A stretch of 64,000 nucleotides of DNA, taken from Apiospora phragmitis. Its lineage: Eukaryota; Ascomycota; Sordariomycetes; Amphisphaeriales; Apiosporaceae. The stretch's first letter is position 1, and each line of letters starts with the position of its first letter. The stretch is taken from contig JAQQWL010000015.1 of assembly GCA_038363925.1 (NCBI GenBank), forward strand, positions 434,001-498,000, in the 5' to 3' direction. This document shows positions 10,614 through 21,976 of this stretch, in pieces. The position numbers were made by a program, and so were the translations under genes. The notes beneath the pieces were generated by a model. That model saw nothing but the letters and a program-made list of their open reading frames with translations, did not search any database and was not told the DNA's origin.

Positions 10614-12207
10614 ATGGACTCCAAACAGGCCCAGTCAGTTGAGTCAATCACCAAGGAGCACTTTGAGCCAATTGTTCGCTACCACGATGAGCGAAAAATC
10701 ATACCTGGTGATCCCTACGGCTGGAAGCTGCCGGGGTGTGGAAACATAAGCCATTGGGAAGAGTCTCGCCGTTATGACGTAAGTAGACGATTCCATCCCT
10801 CGGGGATGGGCGGCTGTTTACTTGGCACTACTGCCTAGGAATATCCCAAGCTCACTGACAGAGACTTTCTTCTCCGTGATGAGGAGAAAGCCGAAAAGGT
10901 CAAGCAGTACCTGGCCGAGATCCACGATCGCGGCATCGACGCCGTGCTTGACGGTGGGCAGACCGTACGTGACACCGAGGAAGAAGCTGTTGTCGTCCTG
11001 GACAAGGACTCCAAGGTGATTCTCACCAAATTCAGCAAACTGCTCGATTGTCTCTTCCCGTCGAAGAGCGTTGCCAAACTGGAAGACGCCGTACGAAAGT
11101 GGACTGCACTTCCGCCGCTGCCACTCCCCGAGACGAGTCGGCACATGGTCGATGAGATGATCCGGCTCGAGAACCCTCATATGGATCTGGAGAAAGCTAC
11201 CACGCTGAAGGGGGTCGAGAAGCGCGTGCAGTGCGTAGTGCATTACGGCACCTGGGCGAGTAAGTCGGAGGATTAGGCGAAACCTCCATCTCGATCTGGA
11301 TCGGACTCAGAGCACAGTTCGTGCGATACTGACTGTGTATTACATTGCAGTGAAAGGCCGTACCAACCCAGACCACATATGGAAGACACCCGATACTAAA
11401 CTCGCCAGGGGCCTACCTCAGAGGGTCCTGGAGGATATCCCCTCTCAGGTATTCCCCATCTTCACGACGAAAGCTGTGGGCCTGGCCTCAAGAAGCCGTT
11501 CGTTTCCTCCCAAGCACAATGGCGCCGGACGAATACGCCAAGTGCCTTGACGTTTACAGAGCCTTGCCGAAGGAATTCAAAACGCCCATTTCGGAGCCAA
11601 CCTTCTCGACGCTGTTTGTCCTAGGAATCAATTCCTATACGCAGCGGCATCTCGACAAGACCGATGTCAAGTTCGGTTTTGCCAGTTTGGTGGGGCTTGG
11701 CTCCTACACAGGTAAGACGAGTAAAGAAGAGACAGCTAACACCCATTCGTTTGGGCCTCAAAGGGGCGGCTAACACTTTCCGTATCAGAAGGAGATTTGT
11801 GCTTCCCTCAACTTGCCCTGAAGCTCGAATATCAGCCAGGAGACTGCGTGATCTTCCGCGGAAGAGAGCTGGAGCACTTTGTCCATGACTGGGACGGGTA
11901 CCGCATCTTCTTACTGTTCACCAAACACCAGCCCGTGCGTAACTACGCCTTCCGAAAGATCGGGCTGCTGCCGTCGAAGCCCAATGAGCCCCGGAATGAG
12001 GGCGGTCATACCGCAGTCCATGATGAAAACGCGGAAGGCGAGAAAACGGCCGAGGCCAACTGGGAGGAGGAGCTAGACCCGGACGATGAGTATTACTATA
12101 GTCCATGCTGGAAGGATCCCGTCACCCCCGAGTTCGAAGAGGTCACCGAGAGGGAGTGGCAAGGCCCCGCGTTGCTCCCCAGCACGTCGTCGTCGGCTGA
12201 CACCTAG
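10614..12207 (+). CDS. TET/JBP-like 2-oxoglutarate/Fe(II) dioxygenase
   Basis: Four exons fit: 10614..10778, 10839..11259, 11351..11711 and 11789..12207, all with GT-AG introns. The C-terminal half has the double-stranded beta-helix pattern of the TET/JBP branch of 2OG-Fe(II) dioxygenases: an H-x-D pair in SYTQRHLDKTD, an EGDLCFPQL strand, PGDCVIFRGRELEHFV with the distal His, and DGYRIFLLF with the Arg expected to hold 2-oxoglutarate. TET and JBP proteins oxidise 5-methyl groups of DNA pyrimidines; the substrate here is unknown. The N-terminal half has no recognisable domain. One extra base breaks the frame near 11478-11480 (GGG); removing it joins FTTKAV to WPQEAVRFLPSTM and gives 454 aa. 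A 25-nt intron would also bridge it but is implausibly short. The acidic C-terminus is unlike a catalytic core. Confidence 0.6.
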
Positions 12208-12562
12208 TCCAACGACGGACGTGTTACTGGGGGAGCACTTGAGAAGCGCATAGTATGTGGAAAGCACGGGAAATTGACGGATGGGAAAGCGCTGAGCATG
12301 TATTGGAACTACTAAATGTGGCAGAAGATGCACCGCGGCGCAGTTCATCGAGTGGCCGTGTTGGGCAGTGTACTGTCATGCCGCACCTAGCGCGAGCCAG
12401 GGCAAGCGGCGCATATAGTAAGCAGGAATTGAATAAGTACTGTATGAAATCCTCCAATTGAAGCGAAGTAATATCTATCCTGTTCTTGCTGTTTTCACGG
12501 CCAGAAAAAAAAGCAAGGAAGGGGAAAACGATCTACCGTGACCGCGAAATTCTCACCAAAAC
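12208..12562. other. Intergenic between the dioxygenase and the membrane protein
   Basis: This holds the 3' flank of the dioxygenase and the promoter side of the membrane-protein gene. I see no distinct feature. Confidence 0.4.
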
Positions 12563-13047
12563 ATGGGCGGCACCGGATACAGCGCGGCGGGCAAGGCGGC
12601 CGACGGCGTGTCCGGCTTCGACGCGCTGTCACTCGAAGCGCGCATCGGCATCATCGTGGGCATCGTGGTCTTTACTCTTCTCGTCGCGCTGGCCATCTGC
12701 TACCTGAAGCGCAAGCACGCGACGTACGACCGGGACGACGACGGCGGCATCACAGACGCGAGCGGCCTGCACCCCGAGGTGGTGATGCGACGAAACCGCA
12801 AGGTGACAGGAATAGTGCGGTGGCGGGCCGCAACGCGCGCGACCTCGAGGTGCAGTTCGTCAACGATATGGTGCTCCCAGGCACGACGAGGAAGTACGAG
12901 AAGGCACCCATGAGGCCGATGCCGACGGCGGCGGTGCGGGAGTACCGTCCTCGGCCTCGGCGAGAGGAGTCCTGGGGCGGGTCGACGGTGGTGGCGGGGG
13001 GCCAGTATGGCCGGGTTAGGCACGGCGAAACGGAGGGCATTAATTGA
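12563..13047 (+). CDS. Small single-pass membrane protein, unknown function
   Basis: The product starts MGGTGYSAAGKAADGVSGF and has one strong hydrophobic segment, IGIIVGIVVFTLLVALAICYL (about residues 28-48). A positive stop-transfer patch (KRKH) and a cytoplasmic-type tail rich in Arg and Pro follow. Positive charge after the segment suggests N-outside, C-inside. The frame breaks at 12801-12804, where AAGGTGACAGG would need one more G to read RRNRKGDRNSAVAGRNARDL. The tail then runs ...VQFVNDMVLPGTTRKYEKAP...HGETEGIN to a stop at 13047. Corrected length is 161 aa. I recognise no family; the short Gly/Ala N-terminus and single anchor resemble many unnamed fungal plasma-membrane or vacuolar proteins. 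Confidence 0.6.
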
Positions 13048-13856
13048 GTTTGGAGCGCGAAATTGTGTCGTCATATATCACTGTCAGGGTGTATCCCGAT
13101 CAACGACGCGCGCGATGCTGGGAGGGAGTCCGGGAGACCCATCACCTGCAAACAAGGAAGTCCACAAGCACGCCATCCAACCTCCTTCAACCTCGGACGA
13201 ACCATGTCAGGTACCGGTCGAAAGGGATCATCGAAAGCGCATGACAAGTACCAGCGAGTACTGAGCAAGCCACCAATGCAGATTGGACTCGCGTTGGCGC
13301 TAGCGTTGAAGGAATACCAATAGCGCTGTCAGGATTCGAACCTCAACTCCATGACCTTCGGGAGTCAGTGAATTAGGGTTTAGGGTGACAAGACAGGACG
13401 CCCGGTCATTATAGCCAAGGTTCGGGGCTTACTCACGTCCCTTTGGGAATTGAGTTTGAGTGATGAGGTCGTCGACAGGCGGGCGCCAAAAAGAAATAGC
13501 TGATCAAGGTTGAAGTCGGTAAGCACCTAACCTTAAACTTTGTACCACTAGAAGCTACGAAGAAGACGCCAAGTATTCTCAAGAATCAGGATTCTGTCTC
13601 ACACTTTCTCGCTCCTCCTTATGTCATCAAGCTTGTGTTTTATGCATGATGCATGTGAATTGAGTGAAGCTGCTTCCGCCCGCCCACCTCCTCGGAGTTG
13701 CTCGAGTCAGCAGACCCACATTTCCCGTAATTGACACGCCGACAACTTCTCGACTACCGCTTGACTACCGAACATAGCCGGTGACAGAACCGACGGCGCT
13801 CCGGGTATCCTCTTGAACTAGACTGACTCCCTTTTGGCTTGGTTAAGTACTTAATC
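13048..13856. other. Intergenic with T-arm-like and telomere-like motifs
   Basis: No ORF is credible here. On the minus strand 13330-13343 carries a tRNA B-box-like GGTTCGAATCC, and 13373-13385 carries TTAGGGTTTAGGG. Neither is embedded in a foldable tRNA or a longer telomeric array. Confidence 0.45.
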
Positions 13857-15434
13857 ATGTATAGACGCTACAGCGCACTCACTTCCATGTCGGCCATCCG
13901 CCGCTTCGCCACAATGGCTTCGTCAACAGCACGAACGCGGATGCAGCGCTGGTTTCCCACCACCTCATCGCCGCTCATCGTCAGCGCGCCCATGGACTTT
14001 GTCACAAACCCAACTATGGCGTCCGAAGTGAGCAAAGCCGGTGGTTTAGGTTTGTCGCCCCTCCTGAATGGCATGACGTAAAGCTAAACAATACGACAGG
14101 CTTCATCCAAGGTGGCCGCGACTTCGCCCCCGGCTGCGCTGCCCTCGAGAAACTTGAACGAGAACTTGGCCTGGCCCGCCGTCTGCTCTCTGGTCTGAGG
14201 AGCAACAGCAGTAGTAACGCCACCACCACTATCAGCCAGGAAGGGCAAAGCAATGACACCCTGCCCCTGGGTGTCGGCTTCGTCGCCTATGCGCCGTCCG
14301 TCTCCCACTTCGCCAAGACCGCGGTCCCGATCCTGGCGTCGTACCGCCCGGCCGCCGTGTGGCTCTTCGCGCCGGCCCCGACCAGCCCGGGGCCATCGGA
14401 GATATGATCCGGGCAGTTCGGTCTTCTTCTTCTTCCTCGTCCCCTGCAGAATGGAACGCCCAAGTCAAGGTCGCGGTCCAGGTCGGATCCGTGGCCGCGG
14501 CGCGCGAGGCGGTCGAGTACGGTGCCGACATCGTTGTGGCGCAGGGCGTCGACGCTGGCGGGCACCAGTGGGCCCGGGGTGCCGGTATTGTGAGCCTCGT
14601 ACCCGAAATCGCGGACATGGTCGCCTCTACTTCGGCATCGACGGGCCGCGAGGTGGCGGTCTGGGCGGCGGGTGGGCTGGCCGAGGGACGCGGCGTGGCG
14701 GCATCCTTGATCTTGGGGGCCGAGGCGGCGGTATTGGGGACTAAGGTTCGTTTGCTGTCTTGACCCTTTCTTAATTGGGGTTTCGGGGAAAGTGAAGGCT
14801 GACCTTGACGTGGGCAGTTCATGGTCGCTACCGAGGCAGACACTCAGGAGTTCAAGAGGAATGCCATCCTATCAACATCAGATGGTGGCATGAACACAGT
14901 TAAGTTAGTTTATTCTTCTTCCTTTCATCTGGTATTGCCATCTCCGAGACCGAACCAGTATGGGCGTCAAGGGCGAATGCTTTTCTAACACTTCACGACT
15001 ACGACGGCAGGTCGCAACTACATGATCACGTCCAGGGCAACATGACATGGCCCGATCTCTACGACGGCCGCGCCGTGGTCCACCCTTGCTATCAAGACCA
15101 CGAAGCCGGCGTGCCGCTGGAAGAGAACGCGGCCAAGTTCAAGATGGCCAAAGATGCCGGCGATAACTCGAGGATGGTTACATGGTCGTAGGTTCTATCA
15201 ATTTCATCTCCTATCACTTCCCCTTTCCCCTTTCCCCTTTTACCCCAAATAGGGGATACTCATCTACGTTCGCTCCTTTTGCGCCTGCTACATACGTTCG
15301 AGTTATCTAACAAATACTTCGTGGGCAGTGGCACCGGTGTCGGCCTGATCAAAGAAAGCCTACCAGCGGGTGAGATGGTAAAACAGCTTCAAGAGAGCGC
15401 GACCAGAGCCTTGCAAGCGAAGTCCGTATTATAG
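13857..15434 (+). CDS. Nitronate monooxygenase (2-nitropropane dioxygenase family)
   Basis: Five exons: 13857..14049, 14100..14745, 14818..14903, 15011..15187 and 15329..15434, all GT-AG. The product is an FMN-dependent TIM-barrel enzyme that oxidises alkyl nitronates (such as propionate 3-nitronate) to carbonyl and nitrite. Visible motifs are the N-terminal SAPMDFVTNPTMASEVSKAGG of the flavin pocket, GGLGFIQGG across intron 1, VVAQGVDAGGH (the phosphate/flavin loop with the family's conserved His), AAGGLAEG, and AAVLGTKFMVATEA at the exon 2/3 junction. An extra N-terminal stretch (MYRRYSALTSMSAIRRFATM) is Arg-rich and lacks acidic residues, so mitochondrial import is possible. One base is missing in the C run 14376-14379; restoring it joins FAPAP to DQPGAIGDMI and gives 402 aa. 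Intron 4 holds a CCCCTTT tandem repeat. Confidence 0.88.
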
Positions 15435-17518
15435 AGTTCTATAGGACGGGACGCTGGGTCCTTTGGGGTGGAGGGTGGCGGTGCGCCGGTCTGAGCGCTT
15501 GTCAAACTGTCAAACTGTCAAGAGGAGACATCGCGGAGGCTGTACATATTATAGCGCACATCCCAATGGCTACTGAAAACTTGAATGAGGCACCATCGCT
15601 TTGCCGCGCGCGTGGGATCGTGATATGCAGGAAGTAACAGCACGGATCGTAGGCTGTGTTTCCCACCCCCCTCCCCTTCACTGCGTTACACTTCTTGGCG
15701 TTACAACAGCAACTCGAATGTTTCTCTGGCTGGAGTAATTTGCTATGGCGACGATCTAGCCATCACGTAACGGCGATAAGAAACATATTATTATACTGCA
15801 TGTTTCTATAATAGCCCGCAACTTTAGGCTTCAGTGCAACTCGGTCTACACGAGCGATGCTACGTTATAGCGCCAGCAGTGTTTCAATAGCTAAGGACCA
15901 CACACACACAGCAGACAGTCTCCATAAGCGCCGCGGCCGTTACGCGGGCTCACTTACTTCTTCGACCAGCTTGTATGTATTACTAACGAGGCAGGCGCAC
16001 AGAGACGGCTGCGTGCGTGCCCAAACGACGGGCTTCTAGTGTTGTTACAAGCCCTCAACGCGGACGCCAGACTGCCGGGTCGTCGCAAACGTCTCGCAAG
16101 CATTTACCAATCGAGGCATGGACCTCCAGTTGAGCCAGGCGGAGTGGCTCTGCACGAGTCCCACGATGAGGTACTGTGGTTGACAGGTTCCTCTTTTTTC
16201 TTCCCCTATCGGGTGTACCGAAATACAGTAGAGCCCTCTCATCATCACGCCACGGTTGAACTGGTCACATGCACGACACACATACCTATGACATATGTAT
16301 GTGTGTTCGTGTGGCTCCCTCCACCCCGTGAGGCTAAAATGAACAACCACTCGGGCGAGAAGCCCGGACGCTTGAGCGTCAATTGGGGTTGGGGTGGGAA
16401 ATCCGGCCCCTCTCATCTCCGGACAGCGCCTGGTCGCACACGCACTCGTCCAGACACTTCCCAATCGCCCAATTCGGGACGATGAGACACGCAGGGCCAG
16501 AAGCAGGGCCACGAAAAGACATGCGGGCGGCTATGCAAAGAACCGCGTCCCCATACATTTGGCAAGCACAGCCGTTGATCCCTCTTTAACGGCTTTTTTC
16601 TTCCTCTGATGTACTGTATCTGGTCAGTCCCCACTACATACCTGCGGCAGTAGGATTTACCGAGACGAGACACGGTTAAGTGGGAAGCGTGACCGGGGAG
16701 AGATGGTGCGCGTATCCGTGTCGTGCTACAGAAGCCGAATTGTATCAACTACCTACTGCTATTAATAACACTGTCAAATTTGCTGCACAAGACACATTGT
16801 GATCTTTCTGGACGTGCCACATCACACATACACACATACACACCCAAGACAGCCGCGGAAAACAAAGGCTTTCGGTGAAGATCCCTCTTCTTCTTCACCG
16901 CTCTCTAGGGTATTGAATTATATATATGTCTGAGCTGCATGCGATAGCATTTGCTTATGACCCTTGGTATCGAGTTATCTTAAGATGCCCGATCGAGAAG
17001 GTGGTGGCAGAATAGGGTCGCTGCGAATGGCTGGAGAAGAAAGTTTCCAAGAGCCAAGTTTTTAAAAGTCCAGATCGCAATCCGCCAGTAAGAGAGATAG
17101 ACAGGGGTTCTTAATGCCTACTTCCAGCATTCAGTAACCTAGTACTTCCGATATTGAATGCAACTCTGCATTAACAGAAATCGTCAACAAATCGGGCAGA
17201 ACAAAGAATCCAGTCCTGGATGTTACCTATTCGTCCATTAGATATCGTAGCCCAATGGATAAGTACCCTTCGTGGCACGCTCCTCTCGTGGGTGAGGTCA
17301 CAGTAACCATCCGGCCCAGGCGGCGGACTTTTAATTCGCAGTGGGAACCATGCAAGTGCGATTGCCCAGTCAGGCGAGAAGCGAGCCTTCGCGAAGGGAT
17401 CCCAACCCAGCAGCTGCATTGCATGCCGACCGTAGGTAGAACAAACAGTAAATGCAGTGTATGCCATACTTTTTTGTCCACCTTGGGTGCGGGCCAGGGC
17501 GAACGAACGGGGGCACAC

Positions 17519-17543
17519 CTTGCAGCTTGCAGCTTGCAGCTTG
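17519..17543. repeat. Heptamer tandem repeat (TTGCAGC)n
   Basis: Three and a half perfect copies of a TTGCAGC-type unit lie in tandem in non-coding DNA. Confidence 0.8.
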
Positions 17544-20430
17544 ATATAGCTGTTACTTACATACTACTAGACATTATACCCAAAGACCCGTAATAGGAAC
17601 TGACACCTTCCTATCTTTTCTTAAATAGATGTTATATAGACAGGTGCACTGTCCAATCAAAATGACCAACTTCTATCTCAGGTGCACGCTCTAACCTACT
17701 GGATTGGACCCAAGCAAAGCGGCCAAGCCATTTCCCCCCTTGTGCGCGGGACATCGTGTGGGTGGTTGAACAGGGATCTTGGCATCCCTTCATGACTAAG
17801 GAAGTCTGGCATGCGATGTCACGCTGTCGAACCACCATTGCTTGTCCATTAAAAGCCCGCCGGAGGATTAGCGATATCTAGTCTGTGCTTGAACATGTAC
17901 TACATACTATTGCCATGTACCGGTTTTTCTTCTTTTTCTTTGCTCAGTCCAGCGCATGGAACAAGAAGAAGAAAAAGAAGACAGAGAAACAACACACGAA
18001 TTGAGCCAGAATCCATTAATAAAAAGAAAGAAAAGTAGGGGGAAAAACACTTTTTACTTTCGGTAGTATTATGGATTACAGGATGATGCAGACCGGTGGA
18101 CAGGCGATGTGTGTGAATTCTGAGAGAAGCATGAAATACATAGAACTTGAAGTACCTACCGAGCAAGCGAACGAACCAGCGGACGACCAGCCTTGGGTTC
18201 CGGGAAAGAGGAGAGGCCCGCTACCGCCAACAAAGCTGCAACTATGTACCACAGTCCACACCAAGTACAGTCATGTACACAAAGCGATATGACGATATGT
18301 AGTGTAGCAGTCGCAAGATATTTGAATGCAACGTCGTCCGTTTGTTCATCTCAGCTCATCCAGCCCGGGCCGGCGATGATATGCAACAACATGTACCTGC
18401 TTCCTCTTCTCCCTGGTTGGCTCACCCGTTTTTGCTTTTTCCCCGTCATGCTGGTAGAAAGGGGGCTTTTCTTCCTCGGAGCATTTGCAGATCGGCGGCT
18501 GCGGCTGCAAGTTAGGCCAGATCCGCGGTTCGTTTCGGACATTGTGTAAAATAAGGCAGTAGTAACATGAGCAACCAGCCCGGTACAGCGTGGCTAGTGA
18601 CGGATTGGAAGCTGGTAATGTACATTCATGTGAGTCTGTATTGTAGTGGTAACTCACAGCATATCTCCGATTGCTGCCAGACGTTAGGTAAGGGAGCGTC
18701 TGTGCGGCGGAGTCGCGAACAAACAGTCCAATCTCACCCAGGGGCTGATCCTCACCTCCGTCGGAGAGTGAGGGGTCACACATGTTGGCAATGGGTAATG
18801 TTGATGGGTTGTTACACGAACCGACAACAGTAGTTGCTTGTTCACCACCCCTCTTCTCTGCTGCCCTCGTCTGCACGTCATCCGGTCAGAATGATGCCTT
18901 TCTGATGGCCAGCCAGGCTCGGTAGCATTTCGTTTGGAAGGCGGACAGTCCGGCGGCATATTTGAAACGAGGAGTGTGAAATAAGCTCGTTCGTGTGACT
19001 GACTGCAACTCTCTTGCAGGTTTCCATCCCACGTGCGGCACAGACATGGGAACACGAGTATCGTCTGATTCGATATGCGCGATTAGCCGGACGAGGGCCA
19101 TTCTGTACAGACCTTGGCCGCAATGTATTAGTGGACATCTATAGCAAAACACCCTCGCCATTAGCAGAAACAAAGTTTTCGCCCTTCAACTTCCTGTTCC
19201 TTCACTTTCCCAATGGGACCAAAGTCGAGAAGGCCAACCAAGGACCCGAGTATCATCGGCATTTCACTTTTGCCCTATACCTTGGCAAGGCCCGTCGATC
19301 AGAATCGACGATGAAGATTGCGATGTTCGAAATGCACCTCGGTCTCGGTTAAAGTTGTGTTACACTGTTTCGTAGCCCGTTAATCTCCATGACTGCAATG
19401 CTTGTCCGGGGCCGATGGTGGTGGTCTCTTGACACTATCGTCGCTGACCGCCGTAACTCAGCGTTGCAATTCAGGCCAGTAATCACTGCAAGAGCCATTA
19501 GTGAAATAACGACCGGCAGCCTTGTCGTCTGTAGCGCATGCGGCTGGGCATTTGGGTCACCTAACCCCACCAAACGATACCCTTCTTATTCTTGATGCTC
19601 TTTTTGTGTGTTCGAACGGCAGCGCAAGGAAAGATATGCCCCAGTACTCCTTCTTCCTGCTGGGCCATGTGCGTTTGCGGGATATACCGGCGTGGCCGAC
19701 TATCAATGCATAATGCCCCATGGTTTCATCGTCCATCCCAGAGCCACGTTCATCTGCCGGTTGGGAAGAGGTCGAGTCCTATTTTAAAAAAGAACTGATC
19801 CGAAGGGTACGCAATCTCTCGCCTGGACCGTCCTCCAATGCGGCTCGTGTCGACAGAAAGAGGAGAACCTGACGGAGCCTCATTTGCAATTGGGCTACAC
19901 CACTACACCAATACCCAGCTTGCCAACCTGTGAGCAGCTGTTAGTAGCCCCGCCGAATACAGTTCATCCGATCGGCGGCTCCGCCGGGGACTCACGTGCT
20001 GATACGGCAAGCGCTTGATCGACCATGGCTAAAGATAAATCCCATTTGTTGCTCGTAACAAAGCCTTGGTCAGTATCCGATGGCAGTTTGTCCCCATTAG
20101 GTTTTATTATGAGATGCAGGTTGATTGACTCGAGTACGGCAAAACTAAACGACACCATTTCGGAACTACACTGAGAGCTTAGACCTTAGTAATGCTCCGG
20201 CGTAGGCAGCTATTGGATCTAGCGGGTAGCGCGGCTTCTAGAAAGAGGTTCGCGGTATCACATAGGTAGCTTAATAAGTATACATATGTTTCTTATCATG
20301 TAGTTAGCGCTCTCTCACTGACGCTAACGCGCGCCTGTAGCGTGCTGCTGATGCAGTAGTTCCATGCCATGATACTGTGTCACTAATAGCACCGTCTCGT
20401 CTGTGCTGACATAGGGGCCCTTGAGGCTCG

Positions 20431-20450
20431 TGTAGTAGTAGTAGTAGTAT
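20431..20450. repeat. Trinucleotide microsatellite (TAG/GTA)n
   Basis: About six tandem TAG units lie in a non-coding stretch rich in TAG and GCGC words. Confidence 0.8.
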
Positions 20451-21595
20451 GTATGGTCTTCGCGCGGTAGCATACCAAGCCGTTGTTGGCGTGATAAGCG
20501 TGATCAGGCGAAACCTGTAGACGACAGCGGTGCCCAGTATGCTGCGCTAAGTGAGGGCGCTATCTCCGAGATAGGAAGCTACCGCTGCAGAGTGTGCTTT
20601 TACAGACTAGTCTGCGGGTAGTATTGCCATGGTTTGCGGAAACGTCCAGAGCTAGGAGGAAATAGGAGAAAACTGTTTGTCTGCAGGCCAAGATATGCCG
20701 GAGCCAACGGATCTCCGTCCAGCATAATCATACCATGACAGATAAGATCTCCGACTCGTGACGTGAAACACGGCTTGGGGATATTTGGCGGCAGATCTGA
20801 GATCAGGCAAGATCAGTTGTTGCCCACCATGTTTCGTATTACAGAATCCCAGTGTCTTCGAGGTACCTCCATCGTCGAATTCATCTTCTCAGCTTCTACG
20901 GCCCGGAATTGGACAGTTTTCGAAATCGTTTTGCCGTGAAAAGTGGTATGTTTTCCCCTTCAAAGAAAGACATCTACATAGCTGACCGACCTGCTAGACG
21001 CCCCGCTTCATTCGGAAACGGAGGAAGACGCCACGAAACGAGGGCAGAAGTCGATCATGTTTCTGCCCGAGAGTCGAGACACCCATATGACCGGTCAAGT
21101 GGTATTGATCGCATATCTCCTTTGCTGGAAGAAGTGTTAGAATGCATGTTGACTCTAGCCCCGACCCCCACTGTTTAGTGGTGCTCTCTCCCCCAGCAGT
21201 CCCAGTTGCAGGGGACTATTGAGCCTGCGACGCACACCCTTGACCCAGTAATAGGAGGGGTTTCTTCCAACTCAATGATGCATGGGAGTATTGAGTGTTG
21301 GATCGCTACCGGGAAGCTTCTAGAGCTTGAGAAATCTAGGGCCTTGAAGGTATTGATTGATGCTGCGGGGTTGCCTTGAATTTTATGACCTGTATATTAT
21401 TTTTGACGACTGACAACTCACAAACGACACGGGTCTAGCGTCTTCAACGGGCATCAAGTAGCCCTATCACGTTTAACCGTAATGATGTGTCTCAATACTG
21501 TACTCACCAAAATGCTGCCTTACGCAGTGTTAGAATGAACCTCACAATGGTCATCCGTCCCTGATCCATGGAGGGGTATCTTTGACTTGGATACA

Positions 21596-21675
21596 TCGGT
21601 AGCTCAATGGTCTTCGCATGCCGTGATCATGACGAAGAGACGATGGAACAGACCAGGATTGCAGGTCGAGGGTAC
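21596..21675 (+). other. tRNA-like A-box/B-box pair, possible decayed tRNA or SINE
   Basis: GGTAGCTCAATGG at about 21598-21610 matches a tRNA D-arm/A box. GGATTGCAGGTCGAGG at 21657-21672 resembles a T-arm/B box with one base lost from GGTTCGAG. The spacing of about 60 nt suits an internal RNA polymerase III promoter. No convincing cloverleaf or anticodon arm folds, so this is a relic at best. Confidence 0.35.
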
Positions 21676-21947
21676 TGCATGCGGCAGATATGTATTAAGG
21701 ACGCCCTGCCAGCCTGCGGACTGTACATACTGCGATGCTTGTTTGTCAAAGGCACGACGCAGCAGGCTTGTTTGAAGCTTGCTGTTTCTCTGACTGGTCC
21801 CTGATTGCTGGATCAGCTTCCGATTTGCTGAGAGCGGAGGCATCCACAGACATTGTTGGAGCTAATGCCGATGTCTCACAAGCGACTTGACAGGCAACCC
21901 TTGCTGGCTGTTTGGGCACATAGGGAACCAAGTATGCTGAGCCAAGG

Positions 21948-21976
21948 CGACCGATGAAAAGACGACCGATGAAAAG
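21948..21976. repeat. 15-nt direct tandem duplication
   Basis: CGACCGATGAAAAG is repeated head to tail with a one-base difference at the join. It lies in non-coding DNA. Confidence 0.75.

Noticed and set aside
11449..11473. A 25-nt intron to bridge the frame break in the TET/JBP-like gene.
   Set aside because: It is far below the shortest introns seen here (about 50 nt) and has no branch point; a one-base error is simpler.
13320..13440. A minus-strand tRNA gene suggested by GGTTCGAATCC.
   Set aside because: No acceptor-stem pairing, a mismatched T stem and no proper anticodon loop at tRNA spacing.
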